This document shows, piece by piece, positions 1 to 8,101 of a stretch of DNA of 64,000 bases (within the stretch, counting starts at the first letter, position 1; each line of letters opens with the position of its first letter). The position numbers and the translations under genes are program-made. The stretch is from contig WRPG01000002.1 of assembly GCA_009773355.1 (NCBI GenBank), positions 128,391 to 192,390 on the forward strand. Reading direction: 5' to 3'. The DNA comes from Limisphaerales bacterium (lineage in GTDB: Bacteria; Verrucomicrobiota; Verrucomicrobiia; Limisphaerales; SXTU01). The notes under the pieces are model-generated. The model did no database searches. It saw only the letters and a list, made by a program, of their open reading frames with translations, and was not told where the DNA came from.

Positions 1-486
1 CTGCTCGACGCCTATTCGCAGGTCACCGGTGTCCCGACCGAGTTCCGCCGCGACGTGCGCAACGCCAATCGCGGCGTCGGCGACCGCTACCCGGTTTCCC
101 TGCGCGCCCTCCAGCTCCCGGATGCGAACGTCGCGAGCTACTTCCTGAAAACCTTCGGTCGCGCCGACCGCCTCCAGACCTGCGAATGCGAGCGCTCCGA
201 GGAGCCGAGCATGGCGCAGGCGCTCCACATCGCGAACGGCGACACGCTCAACCCAAAGCTAGCCGCGAAGGACAACCGCATCGGCAAGCTCCTCGCCGAG
301 AAGAAGACCAACGAAGAAATCCTCGACGAAGCCTTCCTCAGCACCCTGAGCCGCCCGCCCACCGCGACGGAAAGAACCCGCTCCCTCAAACTCCTCACCG
401 ACGCGGGTGAAGCCGAACGCCGCGCCGCCCTCGAAGACCTCTACTGGGGCCTGTTGAGCAGCAAGGAATTCCTGTTCAACCACTGA
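1..486 (+). CDS. DUF1553 (PSD1) domain protein, C-terminal part
   Basis: The reading frame is already open at base 1, so only the last 161 residues are present and the true start lies upstream of the window. The segment matches the end of the DUF1549/DUF1553 family: a conserved stretch on finding a terminal arrangement (LPDANVASYFLKTFGR), a cysteine-containing CECERS element, the HIANGDTLN motif, and the closing LYWGLLSSKEFLFNH that ends most members. These are large exported proteins of Planctomycetes and Verrucomicrobia, usually coupled to a DUF1501 protein. Their biochemical role is not established; they are often near sulfatases and carbohydrate genes. A full-length relative lies at 47536-49539. 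Confidence in the family is high, in function low. Confidence 0.85.
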   Translation: MLDAYSQVTGVPTEFRRDVRNANRGVGDRYPVSLRALQLPDANVASYFLKTFGRADRLQTCECERSEEPSMAQALHIANGDTLNPKLAAKDNRIGKLLAEKKTNEEILDEAFLSTLSRPPTATERTRSLKLLTDAGEAERRAALEDLYWGLLSSKEFLFNH

Positions 487-560
487 GCCGGGTCCGTTTG
501 CCGGAATTGGAGATTGTCCCGGCGCGTGGGGCCGCGTAATGCTTGCGCCACCGCTGCTCC

Positions 561-869
561 ATGCTGTCCCTGCTTGACCATCTAAACCAGAATGCCGGCG
601 CCTATGCCGTCGGGGTTGGCGGTTGCGTGCTGGCGCTGCTGGCGTGGCTGCTGGCGGTGCAGTTGCAGCAGTTGCGTGCCTTGCAGAACTGGGAAGAGGA
701 GCGCCAGGCGAGCGAACGGCAGCGCCTCGCGCTCGAACAGGCGCGCGCGGCGATGGAGGAGGCGGAAGTGGCCGCGCGCCTCGAACGGGAGCAGACCGTC
801 CACGAGTCGCGGCAGTCCATCGCCGAGGCCACCGCGCTGCTGCACCAGCTTAAACGCCAGTTCGGATGA
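561..869 (+). CDS. small membrane-anchored coiled-coil protein
   Basis: This predicts a 102-residue protein with one hydrophobic helix near residues 14-34 (VGVGGCVLALLAWLLAVQL) followed by a long charged region rich in Glu, Arg, Gln and Ala that should form a coiled coil to the C-terminus. The ATG at 561 was chosen because the protein then begins just before the membrane helix; an in-frame TTG at 543 is the alternative. The stop overlaps the ATG of the next gene by four bases (866-869), which indicates translational coupling. The partner is also a membrane protein with long helical regions, so the two may form a complex (inference). No named family was recognised. Confidence 0.65.
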   Translation: MLSLLDHLNQNAGAYAVGVGGCVLALLAWLLAVQLQQLRALQNWEEERQASERQRLALEQARAAMEEAEVAARLEREQTVHESRQSIAEATALLHQLKRQFG

Positions 870-3055
870 ACCTCGACCTCACCCGCAAACTGGCCCTGCT
901 CCAGGCCACCGCCGCCAGCCTGCGCGAGACCAGTCGCTCGTTCACGGACACGGCGGACATGTTCGCCCACCGGCAGTTCCAGATGGAGCTGGCCGAATAC
1001 TTGGGCACGCACCGCGCCGCCGGGGACATCCCGCACGAGCCGGACGCGTTTGTGCATGAGGAGATTGACCGGTTGGAGCGCGTGGTGCAGCCGGTCGCGA
1101 AGTTTGTGCAGGAGCAACTGGCGCTGGGCCGGGAGATTCTCGACGCCAAGAAGCAGTCCCTCTCGCGGGCGCAGGTCGCCGAATGCCAGGCGGCGGCGGA
1201 CGCGGCCTTCGCATCACTGGTGGAGGAGCAGCACCGGCTGGCGGCCGGTTTCCTGAACAAGGACTTGTCGGAGGGGGAGGGCGGCGTGGACCTCGCGCCG
1301 GACCTGCTGGCCTTTTGCAAGCTGGCGCGGGCGCAGTCGCCGCTCCTGAAGCCGGAGCGGGCCGCGTTGTGCCAATTCGCCAATGGCGAAGGCCCGCTGC
1401 ACGGCGAGGTGGTCGAGCATCTGGAGGCGGTGCGCGCGGCCTGCGCCACGCTGATCGAGCTGCACGCCGCCCAGGCCGCCACGCTGCAACAGGCCCACAC
1501 GCTGGCGGAGACGGCGGATTTCGCGCGCGCGGCGGCGCTGATCGAGGGGCTGAACCCCGTGTTCACGGACCTGCCCTACCAGCATGTGACCGAGGTCATT
1601 GACGGCTGGCGCAAGAGCCTCGGCGAGTTGGAGGCGCGCTTCACGCGGCTGCGCGAGCAGGTGGCGACCGCGTGGCGCGCGCCGTTCGCGCAGCCGTGGA
1701 AGGTTCCGCCGCGGCAGATGGAACTGGAGCAGCAGGTCCAGCAGTTCCAAGACTATTTGGCGAAGTTCCACGGCGGCCTGGAGAGTTGGAAGAACTCCGA
1801 CTTCGCGCGCGACGGCCACTCGCTGTTCAAGAAGCTGATGGCCCAGTTGGACACGGTTCGCGCCGACCTGGTCCGGCGCTGTGCCGAGGCGCGCACGCGT
1901 GCCCTGGCGGAACTGGCCGTCACGCTCGCCCTCGGGGTGCTCACCGTGAACTTTGCCGGACAGCTTGCCCCGGTGCTGGTGCCCGTCGCGGTCGTGGCCG
2001 CGCTGGTCCAGGGCGTCCGTGCCGCGCACCGCCGCCTCGGCGCGCGCACCAGCGTGGTCTTCCGCCTGGAGGCCGACGGGCGTGCCTTGGGCGACGCCGC
2101 CCACGCCGTCATCCGCCTCAACGGCGAGCCGGTGCGCTCGGGCGACGCGGTCGCGCCCGGCAGCTACCAGCTCACGCTCGACCCCAGCCTCTTCGAGCCG
2201 CTGGCCCGGACGGTCACGGTGCAGTTTGGCCGGCGCAACAACCTGGGCGTCCTGGCCGTGCGGCTCAACCGCGAGGCCCACACCAACACGCTCGGGATGC
2301 GGTTCCTGCCCGTGCCGGGCGTGGCGGCGCTCTTCGGCATCTGGCCCGTGCGCGTGCAGGACTACGAGGGCTTCGCGCGGGAGACCGACCAGAAGTGGCC
2401 GCGCCCGAAGTTCAAGCAGGAGCCGGCCCACCCCGCCGTGAACGTGAGCTGGGACGACGCGCGCCGCTTTTGTCTTTGGCTCACCGACCGCGAGCGGCGC
2501 GCGGGTGCGCTGGGCGAGCGCGATGAGTATCGCCTGCCCACCGACCTCGAATGGAGCGCCGCCGTGGACCTCGGCAAGGAAGCCGGCGCGACGCCCGCCG
2601 AGCGCGACGGCAAAATCCGCGACGTGTATCCGTGGGGCAGGGAATGGCCGCCCCCGAAGAACACCGGCAATTACGACGAGGAGCTGCGCCGCGACGTGTT
2701 TGACTACACGTCGCCCGCCGGCAGCTTCCCCGCCAACCGGCACGGGCTTTACGATCTCGGCGGCAACGTCTGGGAGTGGTGCTCTGACTCCTACGACGGT
2801 CAGCAAAACTATCGCGTGCTGCGCGGCGCGTCGTGGCACAGCGCCAAGCCCCACACGCTGCTGTCCGCCGCGCGCCTCTTCAATTCTCCGGGCCATCGCG
2901 TGGACATCGTTGGCTTCCGTTGCGTGTTGGATGCGCGCCGGCCCAGCCCGGTGTTTTCGCAGCGGGAGAAAGTTGGCAACGGGCAGCCCACCACGCCCGC
3001 CGCGCCAGCCCCCGCCATCCCGCCCGAGGAAACCACGCCATTCCCTCCCGCGTGA
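866..3055 (+). CDS. membrane protein with C-terminal SUMF1 (formylglycine-generating-enzyme fold) domain
   Basis: The protein has 729 residues. Residues 1-335 are mainly helical and charged; a hydrophobic segment lies at about 350-385 (two short helices). A beta-rich PEGA-like region at about 390-465 (residues such as GEPVRSGDAVAPGSYQLTLD) follows, and a SUMF1/FGE domain lies at about 470-690. The last domain is recognised by NVSWDDARRFCLWLTDRE, YRLPTDLEWSAA, YPWG, GLYDLGGNVWEWCSD, VLRGASW and GFRCVLD. The cysteine pair that makes true formylglycine-generating enzymes active is absent after the RGASW motif, so a binding or structural role is more likely than sulfatase activation. The tail is proline-rich. 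It is translationally coupled to the small upstream gene. Confidence 0.8.
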   Translation: MNLDLTRKLALLQATAASLRETSRSFTDTADMFAHRQFQMELAEYLGTHRAAGDIPHEPDAFVHEEIDRLERVVQPVAKFVQEQLALGREILDAKKQSLSRAQVAECQAAADAAFASLVEEQHRLAAGFLNKDLSEGEGGVDLAPDLLAFCKLARAQSPLLKPERAALCQFANGEGPLHGEVVEHLEAVRAACATLIELHAAQAATLQQAHTLAETADFARAAALIEGLNPVFTDLPYQHVTEVIDGWRKSLGELEARFTRLREQVATAWRAPFAQPWKVPPRQMELEQQVQQFQDYLAKFHGGLESWKNSDFARDGHSLFKKLMAQLDTVRADLVRRCAEARTRALAELAVTLALGVLTVNFAGQLAPVLVPVAVVAALVQGVRAAHRRLGARTSVVFRLEADGRALGDAAHAVIRLNGEPVRSGDAVAPGSYQLTLDPSLFEPLARTVTVQFGRRNNLGVLAVRLNREAHTNTLGMRFLPVPGVAALFGIWPVRVQDYEGFARETDQKWPRPKFKQEPAHPAVNVSWDDARRFCLWLTDRERRAGALGERDEYRLPTDLEWSAAVDLGKEAGATPAERDGKIRDVYPWGREWPPPKNTGNYDEELRRDVFDYTSPAGSFPANRHGLYDLGGNVWEWCSDSYDGQQNYRVLRGASWHSAKPHTLLSAARLFNSPGHRVDIVGFRCVLDARRPSPVFSQREKVGNGQPTTPAAPAPAIPPEETTPFPPA

Positions 3056-3076
3056 CGCGCTGCCTCTCCATGAACC

Positions 3077-3152
3077 TGTAGGGGCGGTCTGTGACCGCCG
3101 AGTTTGGGCCACCTCCAGCATTTCGCTCGGCGCTCACAGAGCGTCGCTACAG
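3077..3152. repeat. REPIN-like element, family a (GTAG tail, TGT loop)
   Basis: Two hairpins face each other. The left begins TGTAG (GTAG at 3078-3081) followed by the perfect stem-loop GGCGGTC-TGT-GACCGCC at 3083-3099. The right, read on the minus strand, begins TGTAG (CTAC at 3147-3150) followed by GACGCTC-TGT-GAGCGCC. Stem bases differ between the halves and most changes are paired, which points to conserved structure rather than conserved sequence. It fills the gap between two convergent genes and could also act as a transcription barrier (inference). Confidence 0.8.
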
Positions 3153-3166
3153 TTTCGAACGGGCTG

Positions 3167-4681
3167 CTAACCCGCGCGCTGCGCGACGAATGCCGGCCCC
3201 GCCTGCCCGAACCGGCTCACCGCCGTGACGGCGATGACTTCCGGCAGCGCGGCGCTGCCACCGGACATTGTGCGTGTGAACTGGCCGCCCGCCACGAGTT
3301 CCGTCCGCCACTGGCCGGCGAATCGCATCTGCACCAGCCACCAGCCCGGCGCGCTCCCGCCCGGCAGTTCCCAGCGGAAGACGGACGTGGTCGCTGCCGC
3401 GTCCTGGCCGAACGCGACGATGGGTTTAGCGGGCACAAACTTGTCGAGCCACGGCGACGCCGGGATGAGCGCGAGCGACTGAAAGACTTGGCGGACGAGC
3501 TTGTCGGCGAGGCCGTCGCGGTTTTGGTGCAGCGGCTTGATGCTCCATTGCAGGCTGCCAGTCGCGCCCGGCTGCGCACGGATGAGTTGGAGCTGTTTGA
3601 TGATTTCCTCCGCGCGCCGGCCGTCGGGCGCGATGGCGGCGGCGGAAAGTCCCGGCCAGAGGTGGCGCGCGGCGGCGTTTTGCCCGGCCCACCACTTGAG
3701 CAGCGCGGGAAAGCTCTGCTCCGGCGCATCAATGCTCCAGTAGAGCTGCGGCGCGAGGTAGTCCACCCAGCCGGCGCGGAACCACCTGAGCGCATCGGCG
3801 TAAATCTCCTGCGTCGCGTCCATGCCGCGCACGCCCGGCGGGTGGCCCGGCTTCCAGATGCCGAAGGGGCTGATGCCGACCTTCACCCACGGCTTCTCGG
3901 CCTTGACGCTGGAGTAGAGCCGCTGGACGAAGCGGTTCACGTTGTCGCGCCGCCAGTCGTCGCGCGCGAGCTTGCCGTCGGACTTCTGGTATTTGCGCCA
4001 GCTCGCGTCGTCGGGAAACGGGATGACCTGCTTCGCGGCGGTCTTCTCGGGATAGGGATAGAAGTAGTCGTCGAGATGAACGCCGTCCACATCGTAGCGA
4101 CGCGTGACATCGAGGATGACGCGGAGCGAATGCTCGTGGACGAGTTGCTCGCCGGGGTCGAGCCAAAGGAGCGCGCCGTATTTGCGAACCAGTTCGGGGC
4201 GCGTCTTGCTGATGTGACTCGACGCGACCGGGCTTTTGGCCGCCGCGTGCCGGGCGCGGAAGGGATTGAACCACGCGTGCAGCTCCAGCCCGCGCCGGTG
4301 CGCCTCGGCGACGGCGAAGGCCAGCGGATCGTAATACGGTTCCGGCGCGCGGCCCATCGTGCCGGTGAGGTATTCTGACCACGGCTCCAGCTTCGAGGCG
4401 TAGAGCGCATCGCAGCCGGGGCGGACTTGCAGGACGATGGCGTTGAGCCGCAGCGCGACGGCCTTGTCGAGCAGTGCGAGCAGCTCCGCCTGCTGCTGCT
4501 GCGTGGTGAGGCCGGCCTTCGAGGGCCAGTCAATGTTTCCCACGGTGGCCACCCACGCGCCCCGGAACTCGCGCGGCACGGCGGGCGGGACTTCCTTCGA
4601 GGCAACGTAGCTGACGCCCGCCGCGCGCGCCGGCAAAGCCGGGGCCGCGAGCAGCAGGGAAAGCATCGCGCGGCGGTTCAT
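3167..4681 (-). CDS. secreted GHL10-type glycoside hydrolase-like protein (YngK/DUF187 family)
   Basis: The protein has 504 residues and starts with an export signal MNRRAMLSLLLAAPALPARAA that has twin-arginine character. The mature part opens with the family hallmark FRGAWVATVGNIDWPS, then a (beta/alpha)8-type region with LRLNAIVLQVRP, GLELHAWFNPFRARH, the putative acidic active-site stretch YDVDGVHLDDYFYPYP, and VDYLAPQLYWSID. The C-terminal 100 residues look beta-rich. GHL10 proteins are predicted to cleave glycans or peptidoglycan-linked sugars; the substrate is not known. The start at 4681 was preferred to an in-frame upstream ATG at 4777 because it puts the signal peptide at the N-terminus. 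It runs opposite to its neighbours. Confidence 0.88.
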   Translation of the reverse strand: MNRRAMLSLLLAAPALPARAAGVSYVASKEVPPAVPREFRGAWVATVGNIDWPSKAGLTTQQQQAELLALLDKAVALRLNAIVLQVRPGCDALYASKLEPWSEYLTGTMGRAPEPYYDPLAFAVAEAHRRGLELHAWFNPFRARHAAAKSPVASSHISKTRPELVRKYGALLWLDPGEQLVHEHSLRVILDVTRRYDVDGVHLDDYFYPYPEKTAAKQVIPFPDDASWRKYQKSDGKLARDDWRRDNVNRFVQRLYSSVKAEKPWVKVGISPFGIWKPGHPPGVRGMDATQEIYADALRWFRAGWVDYLAPQLYWSIDAPEQSFPALLKWWAGQNAAARHLWPGLSAAAIAPDGRRAEEIIKQLQLIRAQPGATGSLQWSIKPLHQNRDGLADKLVRQVFQSLALIPASPWLDKFVPAKPIVAFGQDAAATTSVFRWELPGGSAPGWWLVQMRFAGQWRTELVAGGQFTRTMSGGSAALPEVIAVTAVSRFGQAGPAFVAQRAG

Positions 4682-4806
4682 GGGCGCGGAGGTTAGCGGG
4701 CGTGAGCGCAGGTGTCCAACCTGCGGCAACGGCTGGCGGATGTCTGATAGCGCTCGCGCTTGAAGCTTGTTGCGCATCCGTCATTCCGCCATAAGTTCGC
4801 CCTGCG

Positions 4807-5622
4807 ATGCTGACTGACCGCGAGTTCTTCGGACTGGCCGTGCTGCTCTATGGGGCAAGCGCGACGTGGTCCTTTTTCATCTGGCGGCGCGGTTTCCGGC
4901 AGGACTCACGGTGGCAATACTTCCTGCTGCTCGGCGCGGCGCTATTGCACACGGTCGCGATGGCGAAGCGCGGCTTCAGCCTCGAACGCTGCCCTGTCAA
5001 CAACCTCTTCGAGGCCACCATGTTCAGCGCGTGGACCATCGTCGCGGCCTATCTGGTCATTGGCACGTGGCACCGGCTGCGCTTCCTCGGGGCGTTTCTT
5101 TCGCCCGTGCTGTTTGCGATGGGCGTCTTCGCGCTGATGCCGGCGCTGGATGTGAAGGGGCCGCGGCCCGACTTCTCCGGCGGGCTGGTGAGCCTGCACG
5201 TCGCGCTGATCCTGCTGGCCTACGGCGCGTTCGGCCTCGGGTCGGCGGCGGGCGTGATGTATCTCACGCAGGAGCACGACCTGAAATTCCACAAGCTCCG
5301 GGCCATCGTCTCCGCGCTGCCGTCCATCCAGGGGCTGGAGCTGGTCATCGGACGATTCCTAATCTCTGGCGTCGTGTTGCTGGCGGCGGGGCTGGCGCTG
5401 TCGCCGTTCCTGCTACGCCAGGCGCAGACGGCCAACTCGCTGGCGGACCCGAAGGTGCTCTGGTCGGGATTCGTGCTCGTGCTCTACTCCGGGCTGCTGG
5501 TCGCGCACTGGCGGTTCTCGCCGGGCGGACGCAGGTTCGCATGGGGCGCGGTGGGGAGCTTCGCCTTCGTGCTGCTGACCTTCTGGGGCTTCAACCTGCT
5601 GTCGGGAATTCACAATCCATGA
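4807..5622 (+). CDS. HemX/CcsA-like cytochrome c assembly family membrane protein
   Basis: This is a 271-residue polytopic membrane protein with about eight hydrophobic helices. The pattern VNNLFEATMFSAWTIVAAYLV early on and SLHVALILLAYGAFGLGSAAGVMYL in the middle is typical of the CcmC/CcsA/HemX superfamily that handles haem at the membrane. Its position directly before hemA fits the HemX subgroup, which is often next to hemA and may influence glutamyl-tRNA reductase level. The single conserved tryptophan-rich WWD loop of true CcsA proteins is not visible, which also favours HemX. The 118 bases to hemA hold a heptamer repeat. Confidence 0.8.
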   Translation: MLTDREFFGLAVLLYGASATWSFFIWRRGFRQDSRWQYFLLLGAALLHTVAMAKRGFSLERCPVNNLFEATMFSAWTIVAAYLVIGTWHRLRFLGAFLSPVLFAMGVFALMPALDVKGPRPDFSGGLVSLHVALILLAYGAFGLGSAAGVMYLTQEHDLKFHKLRAIVSALPSIQGLELVIGRFLISGVVLLAAGLALSPFLLRQAQTANSLADPKVLWSGFVLVLYSGLLVAHWRFSPGGRRFAWGAVGSFAFVLLTFWGFNLLSGIHNP

Positions 5623-5642
5623 GGGGACGTGCCATGTGGCAG

Positions 5643-5713
5643 GTGACAAGTGACAAGTGGCACGGCGAGCCACGAGCGCGCGCCTTGTCACCTGTCACCT
5701 GTCACTTGTCACT
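5643..5713. repeat. inverted heptamer array, family A
   Basis: The left arm has three 7-bp steps from 5643 (GTGACAA, GTGACAA, GTGGCAC). The right arm has four exact steps at 5686-5713 (TGTCACC twice, TGTCACT twice). The arms are reverse complements of each other, so the transcript can fold on itself. A further AGTCACCTGTCACC follows at 5721-5734, directly before hemA. A related single arm lies at 13287-13314. Confidence 0.8.
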
Positions 5714-5740
5714 CATTCCCAGTCACCTGTCACCCGCCTG

Positions 5741-6802
5741 ATGCCCATCGTCGCCCTTGGCCTCAGCCACCACACCGCGCCCGTCACGGTGCGGGAGCGG
5801 TTTGCCTTCGCCGAGGCCACGACCTCCGACGCGATGCGGAAGCTGCGCGAGACGGGCGTCATCGAGGAGACGGTCATCCTCTCCACCTGCAACCGCGTCG
5901 AGATCTACGCCGCCACCAGCGCCGAGCCGCGCGCCGCGCTGACGGAGCTGCGCCGGTTCCTCCTCGCGCATCACAACTACACCGAACCGCTCGGCACTGA
6001 ACTCTACGAACTGGGCGAGCCGCACAGTGTTGAGCACCTGTTCAAGGTCGCCGCCGGCCTCGATTCGATGGTGCTGGGCGAGACGGAAGTCCTTGGCCAG
6101 CTCAAGCAGGCTTACGACCTCGCGCTCAAGCACCAGCACACCGGCCGACGGTTGAACAAGGCCTTTCAGTCTGCCTTCAATGTCGCCAAGAAAATCCGCA
6201 CGGAGACAAACATCCAGCGCGGCAGCGTGTCGGTGGCGTCCGTTGCGGTGGAACTGGCGGAGAAAATCTTCGACACCCTCAAGAGCCGCACGGTGATGGT
6301 CATCGGCGCGGGGGACACCAGCGAGAAGACCGCGCGCGCGCTGCTCAGTCGCGGCGCGCACAGCGTCATCGTCTCGAACCGCTCGCACGACCGCGCCGAG
6401 GCGCTGGCCGCCGAACTGGGCGGGCGGGCGGTCCATTTCGACGGCTGGCACACGGAGTTTGCGAACATTGACATCGTCATCAGCAGCACCAGCGCGCCGC
6501 ACTACGTCCTGACGCGGCAGAAACTCGCCCCGCTGCTCGCGCTCCGTCACGCACGCCCGCTGCTGCTCATTGACATCGCGGTCCCACGTGACATCGAGCC
6601 GGAGGTGAACTTCCTCGACGATGTCTACCTCTACAACGTGGACGACCTGCAAGGCATCGCCGACGACTACATGAAGCTGCGGCGGGAGGAGCTGGCTGTG
6701 TGCGAGCAAATCATCCGTGCCAAGGCGCAGGCGCTCCTGTCCGCACCGCCAGGAATGCCTCCTTCGCCCGGCACCAACTTCGCGTTCGGCCACGAGAGCT
6801 GA
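5741..6802 (+). CDS. hemA: glutamyl-tRNA reductase
   Basis: This enzyme reduces glutamyl-tRNA(Glu) with NADPH to glutamate-1-semialdehyde, the first step of the C5 pathway to haem. The protein (353 residues from the ATG at 5741) shows the N-terminal GLSHHTAPV motif, the catalytic cysteine C50 in STCNRVEIY, the LGETEVLGQLKQAY motif and an NADPH-binding fold with VMVIGAGDTSEKTARAL. The product is short: most family members have 410-450 residues and end in a helical dimerisation domain, most of which is missing here after REELAVCEQIIRAKAQ. The stop is followed at once by a heptamer array. Some PVC-group enzymes may also be short, so this need not mean loss of function. Confidence 0.93.
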   Translation: MPIVALGLSHHTAPVTVRERFAFAEATTSDAMRKLRETGVIEETVILSTCNRVEIYAATSAEPRAALTELRRFLLAHHNYTEPLGTELYELGEPHSVEHLFKVAAGLDSMVLGETEVLGQLKQAYDLALKHQHTGRRLNKAFQSAFNVAKKIRTETNIQRGSVSVASVAVELAEKIFDTLKSRTVMVIGAGDTSEKTARALLSRGAHSVIVSNRSHDRAEALAAELGGRAVHFDGWHTEFANIDIVISSTSAPHYVLTRQKLAPLLALRHARPLLLIDIAVPRDIEPEVNFLDDVYLYNVDDLQGIADDYMKLRREELAVCEQIIRAKAQALLSAPPGMPPSPGTNFAFGHES

Positions 6803-6816
6803 ATGTTCGCTGTCGG

Positions 6817-6851
6817 CGAAACCCCAAACTCGAAACTTTGAACCCGAAACC
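6817..6851. repeat. heptamer array family C, at the hemA/hemC junction
   Basis: Five consecutive 7-bp steps are visible: CGAAACC, CCAAACT, CGAAACT, TTGAACC, CGAAACC. The sequence resembles the reverse complement of the array at 63194-63223, so both belong to one family. The array contains the only convenient start codon of hemC (TTG at 6838) and so supplies its first codons. Confidence 0.75.
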
Positions 6852-7878
6852 AATAGTAATTGCCACGCGCGGCAGCGCACTTGCACTCGCACAGGCCAAC
6901 GCAGTGCTTGCTCAATGTCGCGCCGCGTTTCCCCGGCTTGCGTTCGAGTTGAGCATTATCAAGACGACCGGCGACAAGCTCCAGACCGCCTCGCTGGCGA
7001 ACCCCGATGCCTCGCTGCCGAAGGGGTTGTTCACGAAGGAGCTGGAGGTCGCGCTGCTCAACGGTGAGGCCGACCTGGCGGTGCACAGCTTGAAGGACTT
7101 GCCGACGGAGCTGCCCCCCGGCCTCGTGCTCGGCGCGGTGGGCAAGCGGGCGGATGTGCGCGACGTGCTGATTTACCGCGATGGCGAGACGGTGCGAGCC
7201 GAGGCTGCCGAGGCGGCGAAGCGGCCCGCTGACTGGGCGCCGGGCCAGCGCGAGAAGCGCGGCTTCAAACCGCAACTCAAACTCAAGGATTTGCCCGCCG
7301 ACGCCGTGGTAGCCACGAGCAGCACCCGGCGGCGCGCGCTGCTGCTCGCCGCGCGGCCGGAGCTGAAGGTCGTCGAACTGCGGGGAAACGTGCCGACGCG
7401 CCTCTCGAAGCTGGCCGAGCGCGCCGACTTCGATGCCATCCTGCTCGCCGCCGCCGGCCTGGAGCGGCTCAAGTTCAACATCGGGGCCAAGGGCGAACTG
7501 CGTGGTGAGGGCGTGCCGCCGGGCCTGCGCGCGGTGCATTTGGAGCCGGAAGTGATGCTTCCCGCCGTGGGCCAGGCGGCGGTCGGGATCGAAGTTCGCG
7601 CCGGCAATGACCGGGTTTCTCCCGTGCTCGCGAAACTCGACCACGGCAACACGCATCTCTGTGTCCGGGCCGAGCGGGCCTTTCTCCGGGCGATGGGCGG
7701 CGGCTGCTCCAGCCCGGTCGCCGCCTACGCCGAGGTGCTTGGCCACCGGCTTCGGATGCGCGTGGTGTCGTTTCTCGACGGCACGGCGAAGCGCGCCGAG
7801 GCGAAGCGCAAGGTGCAGGAGCCGGAGCAGCTTGGTGAACAGCTCGCCGCGGAGTTGAAGGGGCAGCCCGGTGCGTAG
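6838..7878 (+). CDS. hemC: hydroxymethylbilane synthase (porphobilinogen deaminase)
   Basis: HemC joins four porphobilinogen molecules into hydroxymethylbilane. Visible motifs are IATRGSALALAQA, IKTTGDK, PKGLFTKELEVALL, ADLAVHSLKDLPTELP, TSSTRRRALLLAARP, LRGNVPTRLSKL and GGGCSSPVAAYAE with the dipyrromethane-binding cysteine at about residue 290. The protein (346 residues) is longer than the usual 300-315 because about 35 extra residues lie between DVLIYRDGE and VVATSSTRR (roughly residues 120-155), rich in Ala, Lys and Arg. The start is uncertain: TTG at 6838 was chosen since the next in-frame start (GTG 6700) is deep in hemA. It follows hemA closely and is probably cotranscribed. Confidence 0.9.
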   Translation: MNPKPIVIATRGSALALAQANAVLAQCRAAFPRLAFELSIIKTTGDKLQTASLANPDASLPKGLFTKELEVALLNGEADLAVHSLKDLPTELPPGLVLGAVGKRADVRDVLIYRDGETVRAEAAEAAKRPADWAPGQREKRGFKPQLKLKDLPADAVVATSSTRRRALLLAARPELKVVELRGNVPTRLSKLAERADFDAILLAAAGLERLKFNIGAKGELRGEGVPPGLRAVHLEPEVMLPAVGQAAVGIEVRAGNDRVSPVLAKLDHGNTHLCVRAERAFLRAMGGGCSSPVAAYAEVLGHRLRMRVVSFLDGTAKRAEAKRKVQEPEQLGEQLAAELKGQPGA

Positions 7879-7883
7879 CGAAG

Positions 7884-7990
7884 GGAGCGCGGCACTCCGG
7901 GCCGCAGCACCCAGCCTTGGTTGCAGTGCTGGGGATTCGTTGCTTTCACCGCGAGGTTGCCGCTGCGGGCGGGACGCCCGCGCTACGGTG
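7884..7990. repeat. REP-like hairpin units in the hemC-kinase gap
   Basis: The 223-base gap 7879-8101 has no gene. It holds two palindromic units. One at 7885-7910 begins GGAGCGCGGC and resembles the arms of the large inverted repeat at 35934-36038. The other at 7965-7986 is, on the minus strand, GTAG followed by the perfect stem-loop GCGGGCG-TCC-CGCCCGC. They may be the two diverged halves of one element. Confidence 0.6.
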
Positions 7991-8101
7991 GCGGAATGAG
8001 AATTGCGATTTGCCCGGCCAGCCGCTACGTTCCGCGCCGTGTCCGGCCCTTGCATCCACCGCTGCCAGCGCGCAGCCCGTCCCGTCGGGGAAAGGCGTTG
8101 A

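Noticed and set aside
2280-3055. Variable protein of a diversity-generating retroelement, because of the C-terminal SUMF1/C-type-lectin fold
   Set aside because: No reverse transcriptase or template repeat is visible in the window.
5643-5740. CRISPR-like short repeats
   Set aside because: Units are 7 bp with no unique spacers of 25-40 bases, so this is not a CRISPR array.
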